From Akkermansiaceae bacterium (GTDB taxonomy: Bacteria; Verrucomicrobiota; Verrucomicrobiia; Verrucomicrobiales; Akkermansiaceae): a stretch of 64,000 bases of DNA. The stretch spans positions 1 through 64,000 of the forward strand of contig CAJJBR010000014.1 of assembly GCA_905182475.1 (NCBI GenBank), read 5' to 3'. This document shows positions 18,226 to 26,474 of the stretch, one piece after another. A program made the position numbers and the translations under genes. The first letter of the stretch is position 1, and the number at the start of each line of letters is the position of its first letter. The notes under the pieces are model-generated. The model worked only from the letters and a program-made list of their open reading frames with translations. It had not been told where the DNA came from and did no database searches.

Positions 18226-18926
18226 GTCGTATTTTCCGGGTGAACAAAACGATAGCCTTTTCCGCGCTCGGTAACGACGCAGGAGGCGATCAGTTCGCCA
18301 AGCTTCGCGCGGAGATGTGCCATGTGCATATCGATGGTGCGGGTCTCGATACGTTCGGGATCGAGGTTCCACACCTGGCGGAGGATTTCCGAGCGAGTGA
18401 CCGTCCGCCCGCCCGCATCGATGAGATATCGGAGCAGGCAGGATTCCTTTTCGCTAAGGTCAGTAGTGCTGCCGTCGGGAAAGTGAATGCGGCTTTCGTT
18501 GAGGTCGATGGTCGCGCCGTTGATCTCGTGGCTGGCGGCGGGGGAGGGCCGTTCGTGGGAACGGCGTAGGACGGCATCCACGCGTGCGAGAAGTTCCTTC
18601 ATGCTGAAAGGCTTCACCACGTAGTCGTCCGCACCTCCGACGAGACCTTTCACTCGATCCTGTTCCTCGCCGCGTGCGGAAAGCATGATTACAGCTTGTC
18701 CGGGTCGTGCCTTTTTTAGGGCTGCGAGAATTTCAAAGCCCGAGGGGCCGGGCATGACGATATCGAGCAGCAGAAGGCGGTAGTTTGATTGGAGAGCCAT
18801 TTTCATGCCCTCGTGGCCGTCGGCTGCTTCCAAAGTACGCTAACCGCCGTATTCCAGCGTATCGACGATTCCAGTGCGGACAGCGGAATCGTCCTCGATG
18901 ACAAGGATGGTCGGTGAGTCTATCAT
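18222..18926 (-). CDS. OmpR-type response regulator with an in-frame amber stop
   Basis: Read from ATG 18926, the frame gives a receiver start with ILVIEDDSAVR, then TAG at codon 29 (18840-18842), then continues in the same frame as RTLEAADGHEG, the phospho-site LLLLDIVMPGPSG and KPFSMKELLARV. A winged-helix effector follows with RTIDMHMAHLRAKLG. The stop replaces a position that is usually aromatic in receivers (YGGY-RTLEA), so a single Tyr codon change would explain it. The ORF track starts at a TTG after the stop, which would drop the acidic pocket. The gene is coupled to the kinase downstream. It is either a pseudogene, a suppressed stop or a base-call error. Confidence 0.85.
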
Positions 18927-18998
18927 TGTGTTAGTGGAAGAAAGCAGTTCGGGGAACGCGCTGCAAGGACACGTTCCTCGGTTTCGCAATGGGGGATA

Positions 18999-20196
18999 TC
19001 ACTTCTCGAACTTGTAACCGAGGGTCGATGCTTGTCTGCGGGTGGCTTCTATCATCGCTTGGTCGAGGGTTTTGTTCCCGTCGGCAGCTAGTTTTTTTAA
19101 TTCAGAGGCAACGTGGTCTTCGCGTTCTTTGTTGAGTTTCTTGATTTCGTTCTGGATAAGGTAACGCTTGGCTGCGGTTTTCTCGATGAATTCCTTCCGC
19201 TTGCCGGGTGCGAGTTTTTTCATTTCCTCGGGGAGTTCGTCTGTTTTGAGGGTGGCGGGATCGATTTTCTTCTCCCGGAGGGCATCGCAGAGATCCCAGC
19301 CGGCGTTTGAGTAATTTCTGCTGGCCTTGGTCACTGCGCGCTGGACTTCCGCTCCTGCCCCAGCGTTTTTAGCCGCATCGTTGTCGGCACGCTTCTGGTT
19401 CGCGGCCGCTTCCACGCGCTGCTGGCCGTAACCGAGGTAGGTGTCGTTGAGTTTGTGGCTGAGTTCGGAAATTCTCTTGTCTTGCGGCGCATCGACATGG
19501 GCGACGGCCTTGTCCTGATCGATCACCAGGAAATCACCTCCTGCCAATGCAGCACCGTCGTGCCAAGAGCCATCGATGCCCTTCTGGCGGCTACCGCAGT
19601 GGATCGTGTTGATGATGATGTTTTTCGTGAGAGCTTCCTTACATGCGGAGCGGGCATCGACCCGGCCTTGGGTGAATGGCTCGTTGCCAGCGATGAAGAC
19701 AACCTTGTAGGTGGATTCGCGGTCGTCCCACGAGAGGTCACCAAGAGCGCGTTGGATGACGGCGCCGCAGTATTCCTCTCCGCCGTTTGTTTTCAGTGCG
19801 AAGAGCTGGCGGCTGAGGCTATCGAGATCCCGGGTCATCGGGCTGATGAGGCGCACCCAGTCGTTGCCGACCGCGTTGCTGTTGTTACCGTATTCATAGA
19901 GGGCGACTTCTACGACTGGCGCTTTCCCGTCGCGCCGTGCGTCGATGAAGGTATTGACGACTTTCCAGAGCTGGGTCTTCGCCTGGTCGATCAGGCCGTC
20001 CATGCTGTTTGAGGTATCGAGCAGAAGGGCAATCTGGACACGCGGGCCAGCATGGGCATTATCATTTGCAGGTGGATCGACCTGAGATTTTTTCAGGCTG
20101 GCGAGGATCGACTGCGGGTTTGGCCGCAGACGGGAGGGCGGTGAAGACCGCGAACGAGGTAATTGCCATAACGGCGAGTGTGGCTGATGTTTTCAT
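18999..20196 (-). CDS. Secreted von Willebrand factor A domain protein, frameshifted after its signal peptide
   Basis: A good signal peptide starts at ATG 20196 (MKTSATLAVMAITSFAVF). The vWA domain lies in the +1 frame and begins before the ORF-track start: upstream codons read VQIALLLDTSNSMDG, the MIDAS motif DxSxS. Dropping one A from the 6-A tract (T at 20088-20093) joins both into one protein of about 398 residues with a Pro/Lys-rich linker. The C-terminal 150 residues are Ala/Lys-rich and helical, unlike a known domain. Its role is unknown; vWA domains bind metal and protein partners. It lies upstream of the two-component genes on the same strand. Confidence 0.85.
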
Positions 20197-20364
20197 AACA
20201 CATCTTGTATAAGGTTGCCGGCCTGAGCTGTCTGTAAAGGGGCTGTAAAATCAGATTTAGTCCCGGAAATGTTGCGAAAACGCCCGGTTGGTAGTTTTTT
20301 TGAGAAAAGAACAAGTTTGGGCTTGCAAAGGCGGGTGGATGAGGTATCTACCGCGCCCCTAATT

Positions 20365-20634
20365 ATGGCTAAGAAAAGTTGGATCGCGCGCAACAAGCGC
20401 AAAGCAAAAACCGTTGAAAAATACGCAGACATTCGTCACAAACTGAAGGCTGAGAAAGATTATGTCGGTCTCTCGATGCTTCCTCGTGACGCGAGCCCTA
20501 CCCGCGTGGTAAACCGCTGTGAGATCACTGGTCGCCGCCGTGCTTTCCTTCGTCGTTTCCGTCTTTCCCGGATTACTTTCCGCGAGTATGCTTCTGCTGG
20601 ACTTCTCCCAGGAGTGACGAAATCGAGCTGGTAA
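20365..20634 (+). CDS. rpsN: 30S ribosomal protein S14 (uS14, zinc-free form)
   Basis: An 89-residue protein from ATG 20365 ([13 protein letters not shown]); the longer ORF start is not supported. The C-terminal block [23 protein letters not shown] is diagnostic of S14. Only one cysteine is present where zinc-type S14 has CxxC pairs, so this is the C-minus, zinc-independent form. It stands alone here, outside the main ribosomal protein operon. A strong hairpin follows 10 bp after the stop. Confidence 0.97.
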   Translation: MAKKSWIARNKRKAKTVEKYADIRHKLKAEKDYVGLSMLPRDASPTRVVNRCEITGRRRAFLRRFRLSRITFREYASAGLLPGVTKSSW

Positions 20635-20644
20635 CACCGGTTCC

Positions 20645-20698
20645 GGCCTAGCTTTATAGCTAGGCCACGACGCGGGACGGTAACGACTCGTTCCCGCG
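20645..20698 (+). terminator. Two consecutive hairpins between rpsN and the FmdB-like gene
   Basis: Hairpin 1 (20645-20666) is a perfect 9-bp stem GGCCTAGCT/AGCTAGGCC with loop TTAT. Hairpin 2 (20671-20698) pairs CGCGGGACG with CGTTCCCGCG, with one bulge, and ends 8 bp before the next ATG. Neither has a T-run. They may end rpsN transcription, or control translation of the next gene, which has no visible Shine-Dalgarno sequence. Confidence 0.6.
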
Positions 20699-20706
20699 TT
20701 CTAAAA

Positions 20707-20967
20707 ATGCCAATCTACGAATACGAATCAGAAGCCCCTGACGATCCGGAGCGATCGTGTAGAATTTGTCGGCGTGGATTCGAGCTGCGGAGACCCGCAG
20801 ATCGAGAGGCTTTGGAGAAGTGTCTCCTTTGCAAGCACCCAGTGAGAAAGGTTATCTCACGGGTGAATACACCTAGGGTGACAAAGCCGCTGTCGGTTTC
20901 CGATGCGAAGAAGGCCGGTTTCACGGTCTTGGAAAAACGCGACCAAGGAGTGTATGAGAAACTTTGA
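20707..20967 (+). CDS. FmdB-like zinc ribbon protein
   Basis: An 86-residue protein beginning MPIYEYES, the FmdB/CxxC_CxxC_SSSS family start. Two CxxC knuckles (CRIC, CLLC) should bind one zinc. The family's role is unsettled, with regulatory functions proposed. The C-terminal half (TKPLSVSDAKKAGFTVLEK) is longer than in minimal members. The gene overlaps the start of the following transporter-like gene by 14 bp, suggesting co-translation. No Shine-Dalgarno is seen before the ATG. Confidence 0.82.
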   Translation: MPIYEYESEAPDDPERSCRICRRGFELRRPADREALEKCLLCKHPVRKVISRVNTPRVTKPLSVSDAKKAGFTVLEKRDQGVYEKL

Positions 20968-22384
20968 ACTCATTTCCGCCGATCTGATGGGCGTTGGAGT
21001 GTTTCTTGCCAATAATGAGGTCAGCCACAGTTTCCCGGGTATTGGAGAGACTCTCCTATATCTCACGGGTATCGTTTTTTTCCTGTTGCTAAATGCGTTC
21101 TTCGTGGCTTCCGAGTTCGCCATCGTAAAGGTGCGCCCGAGCCAACTAGAGAGCCATGGTAAGGAAACCGGAGCCGATACCGAGCTAGCGGTCAAGGTGG
21201 TGAAGAACCTCGATGGTTATCTTTCCGCCAACCAGCTTGGAATTACATTCTCGTCCCTCGCGCTCGGATTCTTGGGTGAGCCGTTTGTAACCGCTCTGGT
21301 TTCGCCACTACTTACGCTGACCGGTATGCCGGATAAGGTGATCTATTGGGTTTCACTGGTGATTGCCTATGTCTCCTTCACTTTCCTCCACGTGGTGATC
21401 GGTGAGTTGGTGCCAAAATCGATCGCGATCCGCCGTTCACTTGGAACGACGATGATGTTGGTCGCTCCACTGCATGTTTTCTACAAGACGTTCTATTTGG
21501 TCATCCGTTTCTTCCAAGGCACCGCGAACTGGCTATTGAAAAACATTTTTCGTATGGATCCGATTAGTGAAGGCGAGCACGTTCACTCGGCGGAGGAGCT
21601 CGCGATCCTAGTTACCCATTCGGGGAAATTCAAAGAGGTGACGGATACTGAGCGGGAAATTCTCATCAATGCGCTTGAACTTAATGAACTTTGGGTGCGC
21701 GATGTGATGACACCCAGGAATGAGGTTGTTGTCCTCGATGCGGATGAGCCGTTTGAGAAAACTCTCGATATCGCCCTGCGTAGCAAGCACACCCGTTTCC
21801 CTCTTGTAAAAGGTCACCTCGACCAATCCATCGGCCTGATTCACATCAAGGATCTGTTTAAATTGATGAACGATCCGGATCCCGATCTGATGCGGATCAA
21901 GCGTGAGCTAAAAATGGTGCCGGACACCATGCCGTTGGATAAGCTGTTGAAATTTTTCCTTAAGGAGCATGCGCATTTCGCGATGGCGGTGGACGAGTTC
22001 GGTACGCCCGTCGGGATTGTCTTTCTCGACAATGTCATCGAGGAACTCGTCGGCGACATCCAAGACGAGTTTGATAACGAGCACTCGGCTTTCACACGTG
22101 TGAACGAGGAAGAATTTGTAGTCGAAGGTTCGATGACACTCAACGATCTCGAAGGGCATGTCGAAGAGCTTTCTCTGGAAAGCGGAGAGGTTACTACAGT
22201 TGGTGGTTATTTGACTCAGCAACTCGAGCGTTTTCCGGAAGTCGGCGAAAGCATTGAGGTTCTTGGCTACGAGGCAAAGGTGACCAGCACCGACGGACGC
22301 AGGGTCGGCCAGATTCATTTCCGCAAACTCGATGAGAATGGGGAACCCACAGAGAACGGTGCTGATACTTCCAAAGTTGCCTGA
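20954..22384 (+). CDS. CNNM/CorC-type membrane protein (hemolysin family, CBS domains)
   Basis: The start is set at ATG 20954, which has AAGGAG at the right distance; this gives 476 residues. The DUF21 membrane domain (about 30-210) has several helices, including NAFFVASEFAIVKVRPSQLE and VVIGELVPKSIAIRR. Two CBS domains follow (RDVMTPRNEVVVLD, GLIHIKDLF), then the acidic NEEEFVVEGSMTLNDL CorC_HlyC domain. Related proteins take part in magnesium/cobalt export; the older hemolysin label is historical. It follows the FmdB-like gene with a short overlap. Confidence 0.94.
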   Translation: MRNFELISADLMGVGVFLANNEVSHSFPGIGETLLYLTGIVFFLLLNAFFVASEFAIVKVRPSQLESHGKETGADTELAVKVVKNLDGYLSANQLGITFSSLALGFLGEPFVTALVSPLLTLTGMPDKVIYWVSLVIAYVSFTFLHVVIGELVPKSIAIRRSLGTTMMLVAPLHVFYKTFYLVIRFFQGTANWLLKNIFRMDPISEGEHVHSAEELAILVTHSGKFKEVTDTEREILINALELNELWVRDVMTPRNEVVVLDADEPFEKTLDIALRSKHTRFPLVKGHLDQSIGLIHIKDLFKLMNDPDPDLMRIKRELKMVPDTMPLDKLLKFFLKEHAHFAMAVDEFGTPVGIVFLDNVIEELVGDIQDEFDNEHSAFTRVNEEEFVVEGSMTLNDLEGHVEELSLESGEVTTVGGYLTQQLERFPEVGESIEVLGYEAKVTSTDGRRVGQIHFRKLDENGEPTENGADTSKVA

Positions 22385-22479
22385 AGCGGCAAAACGTAAC
22401 CGGATTGTTTTGCATCTGATTCCGGGTGAAATTTTATAGCGCTTTCGTCTGGCATCTGCATATTTTAGAGATATGGAAG

Positions 22480-23094
22480 ATGTTTGAACATCTGGGCGTA
22501 GCTCTTGGACTAGCGTCCTTGGCCGGGATCAATCTCTACCTCACGACATTCGTCGCAGGTCTTGCGATCCGGTTTAACTGGATCGAGTTGGCCTCTGCTC
22601 ACGAGAGCTTAGCTGTTCTCGGGAACGAATGGGTGCTCGCTGTGGCCGGGACTCTGATGGTGGTTGAGTTTTTCGCGGACAAGGTGCCTTGGTTAGACAG
22701 TGGATGGGATGCGGTTCATACCCTGTTGCGGCCTGCTGGCGGGGTGCTTCTTGGTATGGCGGCGCTGGGAGACATGGATCCGAAGATGCTGGCTATCGGT
22801 GGCCTTCTTTCCTGAGGAGCCTCTTTGACGATGCACGGAGCCAAAGCTGGTACCCGACTTCTGGTGAATATGTCGCCAGAACCGGTTTCCAACAGTGTGG
22901 CAAGTGTGGCTGAGGGCGGTTTGGTTCTCGGTGGGCTGGTTTTGACGGGCTTAGCACCTACCGTTGGGTTCTTTGTATTCGTGATTGTACTGGCGATAGC
23001 CGTAGTCATTGTTCGTAAGACATTCGGCAGTATGCTGGCGATCTGGAAAGGTATTCGAGAGAGGCGGCGTGTGAGAGTAGCGGAGCCACGTTGA
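22480..23094 (+). pseudogene. DUF4126-family membrane protein, interrupted by an in-frame TGA
   Basis: The two ORF-track entries at 22426-22815 and 22825-23094 are in the same frame, separated by TGA at 22813-22815. Together they read like one DUF4126 protein of about 204 residues: GLASLAGINLYLTTFVAGLA at the N-terminus, KVPWLDSGWDAVHTLLRP, then HGAKAGTRLLVNMSPEPVSN, which is a hallmark block. The stop falls between GGLLS and GASLTMHGAK, in the middle of a membrane helix. A single base change (for example GGA to TGA) would create it. The function of DUF4126 is unknown. Confidence 0.85.
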
Positions 23095-23306
23095 GCCAAA
23101 AGAAGCCGTGGCAACAAAGGTGCGGGGGCTACTCTTGGCTTTACCTATAACCGAGATCTGATCCACTGAAAACCACTCCGCCATCGTGTCCCGAAAGCGC
23201 GCCGCTGAAACTCGGCGATGACCTTTTTGACAAGGCTCTTACAACCCCGGTTGCAAGCTCCCGCTATCAGCAGCTCGACCGTGCACTCGGGCATTGCCTC
23301 AAGGCG

Positions 23307-24002
23307 ATGTCGGGTGATCTGGAGGATTTCTCGATCAAAATCCGCTGCACGTCTACACGCTTCCTAGCCGCTGGTAGATCTGCGAAACTACTAGCTGCCG
23401 CAAAAGCCGACGCTGTAAATTTGCTTTTATCTGCGAATCAAAGCGAGGTGGCGGAGGCGCTTCATGCGCGTGCTGTGGCCATCACCGTGCAAGGAGACCT
23501 CGATGCTGCACACGGTGCCTATGTGGAGCTAGCGACACATCCCGATTCCGGGACGGAAGAGCTGGCAAAGGCACGGTATTTGGCGCGTCACATGGCACGG
23601 GCGAATGGATGGGCGTTTGGAAGTCTGGACGATGCATTCCCTCCGTTGCAGCTGGTTGTCTTGGCTGGGCACCTTCCTCCGAAGGTCGATCTCGGCTGTC
23701 AAAAACTGATCGCGGACGAATTGGCTCGATTGGGTGCGACCATTGGTGTGGCGAGCGCAGCGGCGGGCGCGGATCTTCTTTTCCTAGACTCCCTGCATTC
23801 ACGGGGTGGGAAATCGCACATCATTCTGCCATGGTCACAGGATTCGTTCCGGGAGACCAGTATTCTTCCATTCCGTAATAGCCGGGACGGGGCAGTTTGG
23901 GAAAAGCTTTTTGACGATGCCTTGGAGAACAGCGCAAGCGTCCGGGAGATAGGTGAAGTGGTGGGGTTAAAAGCCGGTCTAGTCTCTTCAAGCACGCGGT
24001 GA
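23307..24002 (+). CDS. Protein resembling the TPR plus nucleotide-sensor-like region of cyclase-associated proteins
   Basis: From ATG 23307 the protein has 231 residues. A TPR-like stretch (VQGDLDAAHGAYVELA, ELAKARYLARHMA) precedes a Rossmann-like part (LVVLAGHLPP, IGVASAAAGADLLFLDSL, HIILPWSQDSFRETSI). That part resembles, from memory, the SLOG-like domain in multi-domain proteins with TPRs and cyclase domains. The frame stays open upstream to 23151 with protein-like sequence but no start codon, so the N-terminus may be truncated. The 212 bp before it hold nothing else recognisable. It overlaps the convergent panC by 15 bp. Confidence 0.55.
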   Translation: MSGDLEDFSIKIRCTSTRFLAAGRSAKLLAAAKADAVNLLLSANQSEVAEALHARAVAITVQGDLDAAHGAYVELATHPDSGTEELAKARYLARHMARANGWAFGSLDDAFPPLQLVVLAGHLPPKVDLGCQKLIADELARLGATIGVASAAAGADLLFLDSLHSRGGKSHIILPWSQDSFRETSILPFRNSRDGAVWEKLFDDALENSASVREIGEVVGLKAGLVSSSTR

Positions 24003-24824
24003 AATATCGACGTGGTCAATCAGGCGGATATTCCCGTAGAATACCGCGCAAGCGAGCACGGTAGGTGAGGAAAGGGTTTCGGCAGGGGCAAGCGTTTCGG
24101 CATCGACTAAGGAAAGATAATCGATTTTACCGAAAGGCGATTCTTCGAGAATGTCCCGTGCATCGGAGAGGATTTGCTGCGGGGTGTTTCCAGTAGAAGC
24201 GGACTCAAGCGCACGCAGGATACGTGGGGTATCTGCGCGGTGTTCCAGTGTAAGGCGGCGATTGCGGGAAGACATCGCTAGTCCGTCAGGTTCACGAATC
24301 GTCGGGTGGGAAATGATTTCCGTCTCGAGGTCGAGATCACGGAGCATGCGTCGAATAATGGCGAGTTGCTGGAAATCTTTTTCTCCGAAAACCGCAGCAT
24401 CGCAGCGGGTGAGGTTGAAGAGCTTGAGAACAACCGTGCAGACTCCGTCGAAGTGCCCTGGGCGCGTCGTCCCACAGAGGTGGTTGGCGAGATTGTTTTC
24501 GATGATGGTGACGGAACGGTCGGGAAAATACATTTCACCGCCTTTTGGAACAAAGACGCCGTCGGCTCCGTGCTCATTACATATGGCGAGATCTGGCTCC
24601 AAAGTGCGCGGATAAGATTCCAGATCCTCGGCACGGTCGAATTGGATGGGGTTTACAAAAATCGAGACCAAGACGGTACCATTCGCCCCCGCTTTTATCC
24701 GCGCAAGATCGATCAGGGACGCGTGACCGGGATGGAGCGCTCCCATGGTCGGGACAAGGATGACCGGGGCTTTTTCGGATGAGAGCCTGGCGCGGAGATC
24801 GGCCTTTGTGTTTGCAAGCCACAT
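23988..24824 (-). CDS. panC: Pantothenate synthetase
   Basis: A 278-residue protein with the HxGH nucleotidyl-transfer motif in PTMGALHPGHASLI, VSIFVNPIQF, the CGTTRPGHFDGVCTVV block and the C-terminal KMSKS-like MSSRNRRL. It joins pantoate and beta-alanine with ATP to make pantothenate, the CoA precursor. The length is typical. The gene lies 17 bp downstream of pgsA on the same strand. No panB or panD is in the window. Confidence 0.97.
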   Translation of the reverse strand: MWLANTKADLRARLSSEKAPVILVPTMGALHPGHASLIDLARIKAGANGTVLVSIFVNPIQFDRAEDLESYPRTLEPDLAICNEHGADGVFVPKGGEMYFPDRSVTIIENNLANHLCGTTRPGHFDGVCTVVLKLFNLTRCDAAVFGEKDFQQLAIIRRMLRDLDLETEIISHPTIREPDGLAMSSRNRRLTLEHRADTPRILRALESASTGNTPQQILSDARDILEESPFGKIDYLSLVDAETLAPAETLSSPTVLACAVFYGNIRLIDHVDISPRA

Positions 24825-24841
24825 GGGTTTCTAAATAGGGA

Positions 24842-25420
24842 CTAAACTTGTTCGGCTCTCAGGATGTGTAGCCCTTGTTGGAAATATTTGAGCATGGACC
24901 AGACGGTGAATACTGCGGCAAAAATGCAGGGGTAGATTGGCGAGAGATGGATGAGTTTAAGCATTACCCAACCGAGGACAAAGAAGTGGCTGAAGGTGCA
25001 GACTTTTCCTGTCCAATGCGGTCGGATCTTTACCTTCTTTTTGGCGGAATACAAAACACGGATGCCACCAAGGATCACACAATCGCGCAGGACTACGATA
25101 GCTGCGAACCACAGGGGAATACTCCAGCCGTCCGATCCCCAGTCCACAAATGTGAGAATGAGAATGGCGGTGAGGACGAGAAATTTGTCGGCGATGGGAT
25201 CAAGATAGGCTCCGAGGTCGGAGCGTTGGTCGAAGTGGCGGGCGATCCATCCGTCGACGCCGTCGCTTGCAGCGGCCACGATAAAAACAACCAGTGCTAC
25301 CCATCGGTAGTTTTCCACCGGGTTTCCGTTCGCAATGCTTAACCCATATGCAATGGCGTAGGCCGCGAAAACAGGCACCAGACAAATCCGGGCGACTGTA
25401 ATTTTCGTGGCAAGGGTCAT
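24842..25420 (-). CDS. pgsA: CDP-diacylglycerol-glycerol-3-phosphate 3-phosphatidyltransferase
   Basis: A 192-residue membrane protein with the CDP-alcohol phosphotransferase signature DGVDGWIARHFDQRSDLGAY followed by LDPIADK, containing the four metal-binding aspartates. About five or six membrane helices follow. It makes phosphatidylglycerol phosphate for anionic phospholipids. A cardiolipin or other CDP-alcohol transferase is possible, but the length and motif context fit PgsA. It is followed by panC. Confidence 0.88.
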   Translation of the reverse strand: MTLATKITVARICLVPVFAAYAIAYGLSIANGNPVENYRWVALVVFIVAAASDGVDGWIARHFDQRSDLGAYLDPIADKFLVLTAILILTFVDWGSDGWSIPLWFAAIVVLRDCVILGGIRVLYSAKKKVKIRPHWTGKVCTFSHFFVLGWVMLKLIHLSPIYPCIFAAVFTVWSMLKYFQQGLHILRAEQV

Positions 25421-25490
25421 GCCATAAACGTATCAGGGCACGGGAAAAAGGAAATGCGAAATCAATGTGGACGACGACCGAAGATCGCCG

Positions 25491-26204
25491 CTACCAGTTC
25501 ACATTCGTCCCTCGGGTATCGATGTGGGTGAAAGAGGAGTAGCTGCCGACGCCGCCCTTAAAGAGTCCGTGGTCGCGAAGAGTGCGAGTCGCGCGGGTAA
25601 CGTTGCGCGCAGAGGTATCAAACTTCACATCAACTGCTACATTTACCTGATGATAAGAACCGGTCTTTGCTCCCTGGCAGCGGGAGTTGTAGGATGGGCT
25701 GCGGTATGCGGAAACGATTTCATGAATCGGCACGTTCATCGCTGTCGAGACGCGATCCACAACTCGGAGAGTGTAGCCCATGCGAGTCCACCATTTTTTT
25801 GGAGGGAGAGTGTTCCAGACGCCTCCACGCTCTTTCGCATGTGCTGTGATGAGGTCCTGCGCGCTTATGTTCTTTAGCTTCAAGGAATTGACGTAGTTGG
25901 CGTAGGATTTCAAGTTCCGGCCTTGTAGCCGAACCCATTCTTCTGGGAAACCGCCGATTTGTTTGCTTTGAGTAGAAGGTGTCGTGCGGCGCCCGTCGCT
26001 TTTGATAGATTTCACTTCAACAACGGGAAGGTCGTTTTTTTTCTTCCAGAACCAGCCTGCGCTTGCAGAAACGGAAGATGCACAGAGAGCGGTTGATGCC
26101 AGGCCTAGGGTACCTATTACCTTGCGGCGGTTGGTGAAAGAATCCGATGGAGATGCGAGTATTGTTGTCACATGCGACTGAATCGGTTCTGGAAGGTCTG
26201 ACAT
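25491..26204 (-). CDS. Exported M15-like peptidase (DUF882/YcbK-like)
   Basis: A 237-residue protein. The N-terminus has a twin-arginine-like signal (TNRRKVIGTLGLASTALCA) after a 20-residue lead. The C-terminal 100 residues have the peptidase M15 layout: IVSAYRSPSYNSRC, the metal-ligand block YHQVNVAVDVKF, and FTHIDTRG with the last histidine. Relatives cut peptidoglycan stem peptides or cross-links. The middle part (WVRLQGRNLKSYANYVNSLK) is lineage-specific. It stands alone upstream of pgsA on the same strand. Confidence 0.85.
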   Translation of the reverse strand: MSDLPEPIQSHVTTILASPSDSFTNRRKVIGTLGLASTALCASSVSASAGWFWKKKNDLPVVEVKSIKSDGRRTTPSTQSKQIGGFPEEWVRLQGRNLKSYANYVNSLKLKNISAQDLITAHAKERGGVWNTLPPKKWWTRMGYTLRVVDRVSTAMNVPIHEIVSAYRSPSYNSRCQGAKTGSYHQVNVAVDVKFDTSARNVTRATRTLRDHGLFKGGVGSYSSFTHIDTRGTNVNW

Positions 26205-26474
26205 AATAAAGGACTGGAATTGGGGTTTGAAAGTCGGAAATATGGTTGGCTGCCCGCTGGCGGATTTTATATAAGCAGGTCTTGTACCTTTGAAAATTCA
26301 TGGCTAGGGAAGCATTTGGTCTGCCAAGCGCAAGAAAAAATGGTATTTTAAGAAGAAACCTGCTCCAGGGGAAAAGATCAGGTTTGAAAAGGCACATTGA
26401 ACCGATAAACCGCCGTCCCGGCTTCGATTTGTCTAAATTTGTCGAATTTCGAAAAATTTAGGAGTTTTCGGTTC

